A stretch of DNA of 64,000 bases from Anastatus disparis (taxonomy: Eukaryota; Arthropoda; Insecta; Hymenoptera; Eupelmidae): positions 824,501-888,500 of the forward strand of contig JAFFSR010000248.1 in assembly GCA_017163975.1 (NCBI GenBank). Direction: 5' to 3'. This document shows, piece by piece, positions 55,720-64,000 of this stretch. The notes beneath the pieces were generated by a model. That model did no database searches, was not told the DNA's origin, and saw nothing but the letters and a program-made list of their open reading frames with translations. Made by a program: the position numbers and the translations under genes. Numbering within the stretch: the stretch's first letter is position 1; every line of letters starts with the position of its first letter.

Positions 55720-56530
55720 CCCATTCTCTGTGAAATTAGTGGACAAAAAATTTTTTTTCGCTAAAAATTTGTAAAATGCTTCTTTTTTGTATTCTGGACC
55801 ACTCAGAATTTTTTTAGATATTTTTAGGGACTAGTTTCAGAGCTACAAAGCTTCAAAGTTGGGCTAAAATCATATTTTTGACATTTTTGACTATTTTCAG
55901 GCTTAGATCACTCATTTGGGTTGCATTTAAGGAATACATTACTAAGAAACTTTTTTCTTTAATGTTTTCTAGATTTTCAGAAAAAAGTTATTCCAATGTG
56001 CTAATGTAGCTATCCGCTGAGCTAAAACTATTTAAATCATTGAAGTACAAGTTTTGGGTTTTCGAACCAAGATATCTGGTCAGGGAAGATCATCGGAGTA
56101 GGTTATACATGTACAAATATACCTTAAAAATTTCAGAGTGGTGCGGCTTCTTGTTTTTTTTTAAACAATGCAAATCCAACTAAAAATCATGAAAAATGTG
56201 ATTTTTAGCTACAGTTACTCATTTAAATGTCAACTTGCACTTATCTGTTGCAGATATCCCTTTGTAAGCATTCATAGAAATAGTTTTAAACTTAACAAAT
56301 ATTTAAAAATATGGAAAAATATCTTCTGAAAGGTTCAGAGTGGACCAAACCTTTGATATATGCCTATAACTTTTTTCTAAGATGTATCAGTTACACGATC
56401 AAAAACTAAAAATGCAGTTCTACCTATATGTCAGAACTTTTTGTGTTAATTCATGAGAATCTTGTTGATTATTAGGTAATTCAAGTCCAACTGATTTCAT
56501 CCACTGTGATATTGATTTCAAAATGGCACT
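55720..56530. other. AT-rich non-coding interval
   Basis: No gene or clear repeat. The phrases cagagtgg and ggaccac recur but do not form an array. Confidence 0.45.
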
Positions 56531-56539
56531 ATACTGATC

Positions 56540-57170
56540 TTCAACGAACTGACCAAGAGAGGCTACAAGCTTTGGGTCTCAGATCCTGCTGGAACTTGAT
56601 GATAAGTTTTGGTTTGATATAACTAAAAGAAAGCTATAGCCTCAGAGTCTAACGCTGAGTAGTTTCCAAGTTAGAGCACATCACTTATGATTTTTACATT
56701 ATTTGTTGGCAAATTTTTGTAAAAAGTTCGCCAACAGAATCATCATGTAAAAATCATGTAAGTTATCATATAAATCATTGTGTCATATTTGTAAAGTTAT
56801 TTAATAATTTGTCTAGAAAGTAAACTGTCAGGTAACTCGACAATTTTATTAAACTTTTTTGTTTAAAAATTTTGCATGAAATTGAATCTGTTCTTTTATT
56901 AATAAATTATGTTGATTTCAGGTATAAGAAGAATAGCAAGAAAATAAATTACATTTAAAGACTTTTTAGTATCAAAGTGAAAAATTTTTGTTCAAGAGTT
57001 TGTTAAAAATTTTCAAAAATATAAAATAAATCAGCTGCTCTAACTAGGAAACTGCTCAGCGTTAGACTCTGAGGCTAAAGCTTTTTTTTAGTTATAACGA
57101 ACTAAAACTTATCATTAAGTTTCAGCCAAATCTAAGACCCAAAGCTTGTAGCCCCTCCCGGTGAGATACA
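56540..57170. repeat. foldback element with about 150-bp arms
   Basis: The left arm (aggctacaagctttgggtct, tgatgataagttttgg, gcctcagagtctaacgctga) is matched in reverse by the right arm, 57020-57165. The loop of about 330 bp is AT-rich. Confidence 0.85.
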
Positions 57171-57239
57171 AAGAGACACGAGTTCAGTTATATATCACTG
57201 ACAATAAGGAAAATTAAATTAAATAATAATATATATCAA

Positions 57240-58600
57240 TCCTTACATAGCACGAAAGATTCGGGAAGCTTCCATCGAAAGATTCGAGGAAGATTTCAAT
57301 GTAAGCTTCTTGCAAGCTTCCCGGAAGCTTAATGAAAGTTTCAGGAAGCTTCCATTGGAATCTTTCATGTTAACTTTACGGAAGGTTCGGGGAAGCTTAC
57401 ATATAATATTCCATGAGGGCTAAATCGAACATTACCAAATAGCTTCCAGTAAGATTCCGGAAAGATTACATACAATATTACAGAAACGTTATTTGGAAGA
57501 TTGCATTATATCTTGCAGGAAGCTTCCAGCAATATTTTGTGGAAGATTTCATTCAAACTTCCTGCAGCTTTCCACGGAATGTTACAGGAAAAATATTTCA
57601 ATGATCACAGAAGGTTACCAGTAACTTGTCAGGAAGATTCCCTGTAAGCTTCCCGGAAGCTAAATAAAAGTTTCGGGAAGCTTCCATTGGTATCTTTCAT
57701 GTAAGCTTTACGGAATGTTCAGGGAAGCTAACATGCAATATTCCATGAGGACTAAATGGAACATTACAAAATAGCTTCCAGTAAGCTTCCAGAAAGATTA
57801 CATGCAATATTACAGAAACGTTATTCGGAACATTACATTATATCTTCAGGAAGCTTCCAGTAATATTTTGTGGAAAATTCTATTCAAACTTCCGGCAGCC
57901 TTCCATGGCATATTACAGAAAGAATATTTCAATGTTTACGGAATGTTACCTGTAACTTGTCAGGAAAATTCCATGTAAACTTCCCGAAAGCTAAATGAAA
58001 GTTTCGGGGAGCTTCCATTGGAATCTTTTATGTAAGCTTTACGGACGGTTCAGAGAAGCTAATATGTAATATTTCATGAGGGCTAAATGAAACATTACAA
58101 AAAAGCTTCCAGTAAGCTTTCGAAAAGATTGCATGCAATATTACAAAAACGTTATTCAGGAGATTACATTATATCTTGCAGGAAGCTTCCAGTAATATTT
58201 TGTGGAAGATTCCATTCAAACTTCCTGCAGCCTTCCACGAAATGTTATAGGAAAAATATTTAATTGTTTACGGAAGGTTACCAGTAACTTTTCAGGAAGA
58301 TTCCCTGTAAGCTTCCCGGAAGCTTCCATTGGAATCTTTCATGTAAGCTTTACGGAAGGTTCAGAAAAGCTAACATGTAATATTCCATGAGGGCTAAATG
58401 GAACATTACGAAATAGCTTCCAGTAAGCTTCCGAAAAGTTATATCCGAATGTTATTTGAAAGATTACTTTACATCTTGCAGGAAGCTTGCAGTAACATTT
58501 TGCGGAAGATTCTATTCAAACTTCCTGCAGTCTTTCACAGAATAGTACAGGGAGGATATATTAATGTTCACGGAAAGTTATTGCGAAGTTTCAAAAAAAA
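57240..58600. repeat. 332-bp satellite rich in GGAAGCTTCC
   Basis: Four copies. The phrase tctttcatgtaagctttacg begins at 57361 (diverged), 57693, 58025 and 58335, giving spacings of 332, 332 and 310 bp; the last unit lacks a short taaatgaaagtttcggg block. Within each unit, short variants of GGAAGCTTCC and ggaaxattcc recur, so the unit itself seems to have grown from a smaller palindromic repeat. Confidence 0.88.
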
Positions 58601-58639
58601 AAAAAAATACATTAGCTTGTAGTAAATATTATGAAAATT

Positions 58640-59690
58640 ATTCAGTTGAATTTTTAAATAAATTTATTACTTCGTTTATAAGAATTTTGTATTCCTGGTA
58701 CAAAATCGAACAATTTTAATATATATCATTCTAGTCCAACATTTTAAATAACTGATAAATGAATTGATTTAAAAATTTAATAGAATAATCTTCATAGTAC
58801 ATACTATAAGCTAATGCATTTCTTTTTCTAAAATTTTACAATAATATGAAAAGTCAGGCAATATTTATAAGTATAGGTGTAGTGTCTGCCTTACATTAAT
58901 TTAATTTTATAAATTAAAAATATTGTCTTTTTTTCTATTAAATTAATGTCTCATATTCTTTTTAATTTACAAAATTTATGACAGATTATTTAAATATGAA
59001 ATAAAACATATTACATTTTAAATAATTGAAAATTTTTTATAATTGTGTATAACTTTCGATAAAGAATTTTTGTTATTATTAATTCTAATTAATAAAAAAG
59101 AACACAAAAAATATGCTATTTTTTAAGAGAAAGTCGTTAATTTAATAAAATTTTATAAATGAAATAAATTAATTACAAAGTCTAAATATCTTTACAATGT
59201 TTTGAATACATGTATTTTATCAAATAAAAGATTTTTCCTCAAAAAAGCATAATATTTTGTGTTCTTTTACCAACGAAAAATTAATAGTGATAAAAAATTT
59301 CCACCCAAAGTTACATAATTATAAAAATTAATTCATTTAATTTGTAATCTGCTTTTTCCGTATTTATATAATGATCCCCCATTAATTTTATAAATTAAAA
59401 ATATAGTCTTTTTTTGTTAAATTAGTGTATAAGGATATTCTTTTCAATATAAAAAATTAATATCGGATTATTATAAGAATACGAATAAAACAGATTACAA
59501 ATTAAATGATTAAAAATTTTTATAATTGTATAACTTTGGATGAAAAATTTCTTTTAATATTAATTTAAGTTAGTAAATAAGCACACGAAACATCTTGTTG
59601 CTTTTTTAAAGAAAAGTCTTTAATTTAATAAAGTTTTAAGAAAGAGTATTGTATTATTTGTTTAGGTTTTTTTAAATAAATTTATTTTAA
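58640..59690. repeat. AT-rich direct and inverted repeat cluster
   Basis: 58905-59150 recurs in the same orientation at 59390-59640 (attttataaattaaaaatat, ataaaacagattaca, tataactttgga). Between them part of it is inverted (aagaacacaaaaaatatgct near 59099 against agcataatattttgtgttct near 59247). Non-coding. Confidence 0.7.
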
Positions 59691-59784
59691 AATCTATATA
59701 AAATGAATTTTTCGACTTCATATAGCGTGAAAATGTTTGTGTGTGAATTATACGTAAGTACATGTACATATACATTCATCTGTA

Positions 59785-60135
59785 TTGGGATCTGACATAG
59801 ACCAGACGCTCTCTGGTGGATAAAATCTGAACGAATGGTAGCATACAAGCAGAAAGCGTTCGTTGATGCGTCTTGTATGTTCTTGTGTGTCTTGCGTGAA
59901 AAGGTTATTATTTCACCGATATTTTTGCTATTTTCAACGTACTTTATCATATGTCCTGTTCTAAAAAATTGTTCACCTTCTATAAAATTACGTTTAGTAG
60001 GATTAGTATCTACCCAATAGCACAGAAATATTCATAATTAACATAAACAGGTACTTGCTTCATATATGACAATGTAAATTGTATGCTATGGTACGCCATC
60101 TTAGCTTAGACCACGCCCCCAATGTCAGATCCCAA
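59785..60135. mobile_element. 351-bp MITE with TTGGGATCTGACAT ends
   Basis: Perfect 14-bp terminal repeats TTGGGATCTGACAT and ATGTCAGATCCCAA, extended to 18 bp by TGTA/TACA. A TA duplication is present at 59783-59784 and 60136-60137. TA duplication suggests Tc1/mariner-type mobilisation. No ORF of note. Confidence 0.8.
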
Positions 60136-60150
60136 TACATAAAAAATATT

Positions 60151-60210
60151 TAAGAGGCGGTCGGAACCAAATCGGTGACTTAGTTCGGTGCTTGTAATAA
60201 ATGCTTATAA
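60151..60210. repeat. single terminus of the TTAAGAGG foldback supergroup
   Basis: TTAAGAGGCGGTCGGAACCA resembles the ends of groups A to D but is followed by unrelated sequence and lacks a partner arm. Confidence 0.55.
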
Positions 60211-60274
60211 TAATTTATTCATTTATTAATATGGTAAAAATATAGTCATTTCCCCTAATCATGTAAGTAGTATA

Positions 60275-60458
60275 GGTACCACTATGGAGCGTCACAACAA
60301 ACCCCCACTCCTGACCCTCCGCAGAGGTGAATGACCTCCGAGCGACATCAGGAGTGGGATGACCCACTATGACACCGTAATATACATATATATATATTAT
60401 TATGATGTCATGTGCGGAAGGGTCGGAGGAGTTTGTTATGACACTCCATAGTGGTACC
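60275..60458. mobile_element. 184-bp MITE with GGTACCACTATGGAG ends
   Basis: Inverted ends GGTACCACTATGGAG and CTCCATAGTGGTACC continue as gtcacaacaaac against gtttgttatgac and ctgaccctccgc against gcggaagggtcgg. The centre near 60366 includes a tatatata run. Confidence 0.82.
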
Positions 60459-60468
60459 CTGATTTTAA

Positions 60469-60520
60469 AACACACACGCACACACACACTAACACACACA
60501 CACACACACACACACACATA
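60469..60520. repeat. (CA)n microsatellite
   Basis: About 50 bp of CA with three interruptions. Confidence 0.95.
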
Positions 60521-60742
60521 TTTTAAAAATTTATAAATTAAAAAAAAAAGGTACTTACCATTTTTTTATCAGCATCAACAGTTTTTTTTGGACGCCTTGC
60601 ACTTCCATGAGTTTTTCCACTATATTAGTTTTTTAAAACACACTTTCACAGTTTTTCACTTTTTTAAAACACTTTTTTATTTTTTAACCACTGTTTTTTT
60701 TTTAGTTTCACAGTTTTTCACTTTACACAAATACACACAAAT

Positions 60743-61213
60743 TTAATATTCAAACCGTCGACGGCGAAGTCGCACGGCCACTTCATACCGACAACAAAAC
60801 ATCCTCGCCCAGTGTGTTGCTGTCAAGAATATTTCTTGATACACCGGGTCCGAGGTAACGGTGGTGTTCAGCGCGACGTTAATAAATGGTCGTGGACGCC
60901 ACTCCAGTGAGCTTGGCTCATGGCTTCGCCGCCGACAAAAATCGTCCAACACCACCGGGTGTTCATAGGAATAAAAACGTCAGTGGTCCTCCCATAATAG
61001 GAGGACCACCAGCGTATTATCGCCGAAACCGGAGAAGTCAAAATTGCGGAATTGCGGGTACATCCGCATCCGTCGGATCATCACAAGATGCACATATCCG
61101 ATCGGTTCCGGCGGTACAGTTGCCGGCTCTAGCGCGGGGAGAGGATTAGGGTCCTCTCCATCACCCTCGCGAGGCTCTTTATCGTCCAGCAACATCTTGA
61201 ACACTAAAATCAT
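60743..61213 (-). pseudogene. hypothetical minus-strand coding-like segment with one stop
   Basis: Two ORFs (61213-60980 and 60955-60743) are in the same frame, separated by one TGA (60977-60979) and eight further codons. Read through, they give about 157 codons with charged, proline-containing sequence (EPREGDGEDPNPLPALEP, then IRRMRMYPQFRNFDFSGFG) and a basic end (RLRRRRFEY). The segment is clearly richer in GC and CpG than its surroundings, which speaks for past coding. I recognise no family. It lies head-to-head with the polymerase gene on the plus strand, so it could be another gene of the same element. Confidence 0.35.
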
Positions 61214-61280
61214 TGTCTTGATCTTAGTGTCATCCTCCTATCTTAATCATATACCGATGATCTAATAACATCAAAATTTG

Positions 61281-61309
61281 ACGTGTGAAAGAAAGTTTCT
61301 TTCACACGT
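61281..61309. promoter_or_regulatory. near-perfect cruciform-forming palindrome
   Basis: ACGTGTGAAAGAAA, a single G, then TTTCTTTCACACGT: 14-bp perfect arms with a 1-nt spacer. It sits between the minus-strand segment at 60743-61213 and the plus-strand polymerase. Role unknown. Confidence 0.6.
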
Positions 61310-61576
61310 GTAGTTTTCTGCTAAAAATCAAAACAAAAATACACAGCTGCAATAGGCCGTTATGATTCTATAAAACATCTACATCAGCACTCTTAAACCA
61401 ATATTGTTACAATGCAGCTGTGGTTAGTCTATGGGAAATTAAAAAAAAAATACATTTAAAATTCTCGTAAAAATTGCAGAGTTAAAATCCGCATGTGGAT
61501 AAAAGATAAGTCTGCATTTTGGTATCATCTTCAAGGATAGAAATATGTATCAAGAATCACCTTGATATTTTTATTA

Positions 61577-61621
61577 GATCAATAGATAATCGATCATGTA
61601 TCGATTCTTGATCTATTGATC
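61577..61621. repeat. two-tier hairpin GATCAATAGAT / ATCTATTGATC
   Basis: Outer arms of 11 bp (61577-61587 and 61611-61621) and inner arms AATCGAT / ATCGATT (61588-61594 and 61600-61606) with loop CATGT and a 4-nt bulge on the right. Confidence 0.6.
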
Positions 61622-61932
61622 CTAGAAAGCTGATTTTTTTGAACATATAATAATCTGAACATAAGAAATCAAATGGCATCCTAAGAAATCAATTATATTA
61701 AAAATTGATTGATTTTAAAAATTGTAATTACGGTATAAGTCATCATACATGCTACTGAAAGCACACGAACATCCTTATCTTATCTGATGAATCATACACA
61801 AATTACAAATTTTAAAATTCACGAATTTTGGAAAATTAAAAAATTTTATGAGCAGCTCTTGATCTCATTGATCAAGCACAGGTTACTATACCATCAACAG
61901 GGTGTGGTTTACAAGAAATTCATCGGTTTTAA

Positions 61933-64000
61933 ATTTTTCTTGCCACAAAAAGCACAGCTATTGTGGTTTACTCTTTCCGGAATTTTGGGCGTGGGGATAT
62001 ACCTCTTTATGATGGTACAAAAGTTGTAATTGATGCATACCAAAACGTATCTTATACACTACGTATAATGTATTATGAAAACCAAGGACATTATCAACCT
62101 ATTCTAAACTTGACTGGTGCAGCCGGTAGTAGAGGATATTGCATACCATGTAATAAAAGTTACAAGTTCGCTATGGATCATAGATGTTCTAATAGATGTT
62201 TTAAGTGCATGCAATCACCAGTTTGTGACAACAGTGCGGATATAAAAAAGTGCTTAAATTGCTTTAGAGAGTTTTTTGGTAATACATGTTTCGAGAACCA
62301 TTTGAAATCAGGATCGTTTAAAAGAAACGTAAGTGTTTGTAAAGCGGTGAAAATTTGTCAAATTTGTTGTAAAACTATCCGTGTAAAAAACCGCGGTGAA
62401 AAACATGAATGCGGAGTTGTATTTTGTGACATTTGTAACAAACGGCTACCGACCAACCACTTTTGCTATATTCAGCCTATAGAGCAAGGTAAGGAAAGAT
62501 CTAAAATATTATATTTATTTTATGATTTTGAAACACAACAAACTCTTTCTGTGTTAGGTGATGAAAATAAAAAAATACATGTACCTAACCTGTGTGTTGT
62601 ACAACAAGTTTGTAGTTTTTGTCTAGAGGATACTAATATATCAAATATGTGTGAAGAGTGTGGTATTCGTGAATTTGTATTTCAAAAAGATCCAGTAAAA
62701 CAATTTGTCGGATTAGCTCTATCACGACGTGAAAAGTTTAAAAAAGTTATTTGTATAGCACACAATTCGCAAGGGTTTGATTGTCAATTTGTATTCAAGT
62801 ATATCGTAGAAAACCATTGTTCACGGGAGAAACCAACGGTGATTTTAAACGGTTCCAAAATAATTCTGATGCAAATTTCAAGCGTTAAATTTATCGATAG
62901 TCTAAATTATTTTCATATGCCACTATGTGATTTACCGAAAGCTTACGGGTTGTCAGATATAGAAAAAGGAACTTTTCCATATTTATTTAACACAGAAGAA
63001 AACCAATTATATATCGGTCCTTTACCGAGCCTAGATATGTACGGTGTCGATGGTATGAACAGTAAAGAAAGAGAAAAATTTATAGAATGGTATACTCGAC
63101 AGACAGATACAGGATACATATTTAATTTCCAAGAAGAAATCGTAAAATATTGTAAACAAGATGTTAAAATACTGAGAGAGGCCTGTTTAGAATTTCGAAA
63201 AAATTTCATGAAGTTTAATGTAGACCCATTCGAAGAGTGCACAACCATAGCTTCATCGTGTATGCGTGTTTACAGGAAAAAGTTTTTAAAAAAAAATCAA
63301 ATAGGTGTTATGCCTGTGAGAGGGTACAGAATGGCTGATAATCAATCCATTAAAGCTATACAATGGCTTTATTGGATGGAACAAAAGGTTCTACAGTGTC
63401 GAATCGAGCATGCAGGGCATGGACGCGAGAGGAGACTTATTAAAGGTATTCTTGTTGATGGATACGCTCTACCACGGACAGATGAGGATCATAATGGTAC
63501 AGTTCTTCAATTTTACGGGTGCTACTGGCATGGATGTCCACGATGTTACAGAATAAATAGAAATGAAACATTATCATCAGGCGAATCGCTTGACGACAGA
63601 TATGAAAGAACATGTGCTATATCCTTAAAAATTAAAACAGGCAATTATACACTCATTGAAATATGGGGTTGCGAATTTGAGCGGGAAATTTCACGTAACC
63701 AGGAATTGAGAGAATATATAGATGCGAATATCGATATTGTTTATCGTAAACCGCTGGACCCCCGTGATGCATTTTTCGGTGGTAGAACTGGTAACACGAT
63801 AAAATTATACGAGTGTGAGGGTGATGAAAAAATTAAATACGTTGATGTATGTTCATTATATCCATACATTTGTAAACGAGGTAAATATCCTGTGGGTCAT
63901 CCAACGTTATATGTGGGTAATGAAACTCAAACTCTCATAGGGGTTAACAAAGACATCAGTAACGTTGAAGGTCTTATCATGTGTGATGTACTCCCGCCCA
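61933..64000 (+). CDS. protein-primed family B DNA polymerase, Polinton/adintovirus type (partial)
   Basis: Open without a stop from 61933 to the window edge (689 codons, continuing outside). Order of parts: an NFGRGDIPLYDGTKV start block; a cysteine and histidine-rich region of CxxC pairs (62140-62480); exonuclease motif I with YDFET (62521); exo II with HNSQGFD (62761); exo III with YCKQDV (63148); and polymerase motif A with DVCSLYP (63844). This is the protein-primed PolB layout of Polinton/Maverick elements and related viruses, which copies linear element DNA. Recognisable sequence extends upstream to about 61861 through an in-frame TAA at 61930-61932, so the copy is either slightly decayed or starts later; the first ATG is at 62068. 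The exonuclease aspartates and motif A appear intact; later motifs lie outside the window. Confidence 0.87.
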   Translation, partial: MFLATKSTAIVVYSFRNFGRGDIPLYDGTKVVIDAYQNVSYTLRIMYYENQGHYQPILNLTGAAGSRGYCIPCNKSYKFAMDHRCSNRCFKCMQSPVCDNSADIKKCLNCFREFFGNTCFENHLKSGSFKRNVSVCKAVKICQICCKTIRVKNRGEKHECGVVFCDICNKRLPTNHFCYIQPIEQGKERSKILYLFYDFETQQTLSVLGDENKKIHVPNLCVVQQVCSFCLEDTNISNMCEECGIREFVFQKDPVKQFVGLALSRREKFKKVICIAHNSQGFDCQFVFKYIVENHCSREKPTVILNGSKIILMQISSVKFIDSLNYFHMPLCDLPKAYGLSDIEKGTFPYLFNTEENQLYIGPLPSLDMYGVDGMNSKEREKFIEWYTRQTDTGYIFNFQEEIVKYCKQDVKILREACLEFRKNFMKFNVDPFEECTTIASSCMRVYRKKFLKKNQIGVMPVRGYRMADNQSIKAIQWLYWMEQKVLQCRIEHAGHGRERRLIKGILVDGYALPRTDEDHNGTVLQFYGCYWHGCPRCYRINRNETLSSGESLDDRYERTCAISLKIKTGNYTLIEIWGCEFEREISRNQELREYIDANIDIVYRKPLDPRDAFFGGRTGNTIKLYECEGDEKIKYVDVCSLYPYICKRGKYPVGHPTLYVGNETQTLIGVNKDISNVEGLIMCDVLPP

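Noticed and set aside
55429..55746. 105-codon minus-strand ORF with repeated Ile-Tyr
   Set aside because: Translation of a (TA)n microsatellite.
60215..60517. 100-codon minus-strand ORF starting with Cys-Val repeats
   Set aside because: Translation of (CA)n followed by a MITE.
61787..62029. 80-codon ORF at the polymerase start
   Set aside because: It is in another frame; the recognisable polymerase motifs are in the frame that continues to 64000.

Overview
This window is AT-rich nuclear DNA from an animal, most likely an arthropod and probably an insect. The evidence is the mix of elements: piggyBac, Tc1/mariner-like, hAT-like, Helitron, Penelope, copia, LINE and a Polinton-type DNA polymerase, together with long satellites and many foldback MITEs. 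I recognise no host gene. Nearly every stretch that can be interpreted is a mobile element, a repeat, or a broken remnant of one.

Left third (1-20 kb): a TTAA-flanked foldback element (37-424); a palindromic dodecamer array (477-1080); remnants of an uncharacterised repeated insect protein (1491-2531) and a ZMYM1-like hAT transposase (3706-4120); a 5'-truncated Penelope element with reverse transcriptase and GIY-YIG domains (4434-6415); a Tc1/mariner-like element (6889-11646) split by a 2.55 kb hAT-type foldback with tRNA-derived Pol III boxes in both arms (7032-9584); and an apparently intact piggyBac (15554-18135) nested in a TTAA-flanked MITE. The Tc1-like and piggyBac elements are unrelated. 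They nevertheless share a 40-bp tandem repeat plus a terminal hairpin just after the transposase stop codon, and paired TCAAGGTCA motifs near their ends.

Middle (20-43 kb): a broken Helitron Rep gene (21421-23284) runs straight into a 3.4 kb satellite of 211-bp dimers with a 1264-bp higher-order period. More foldback MITEs follow. A copia element bounded by LTRs and a 5-bp target duplication (32815-39180) contains a 2.07 kb foldback, which in turn holds a 401-bp MITE and a tRNA-derived SINE. A LINE fragment, a 119-bp minisatellite and a 1.1 kb foldback come next.

Right third (43-64 kb): a 4.6 kb LTR element (43086-47660) with identical-length LTRs, primer site, polypurine tract and target duplication but no recognisable coding capacity (LARD-like). 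Two degraded LINE copies follow, with ORF1, a PHD-like finger, endonuclease and RT; then three long foldbacks, a 332-bp GGAAGCTTCC-rich satellite and small MITEs. At the right edge a protein-primed DNA polymerase B of Polinton/adintovirus type stays open for 2,068 bases to the end of the window.

Several nested insertions can be dated relative to each other because the opposite arm of a palindrome, or a second copy of the element, preserves the uninterrupted site. All family assignments come from motif recognition; no database search was run.
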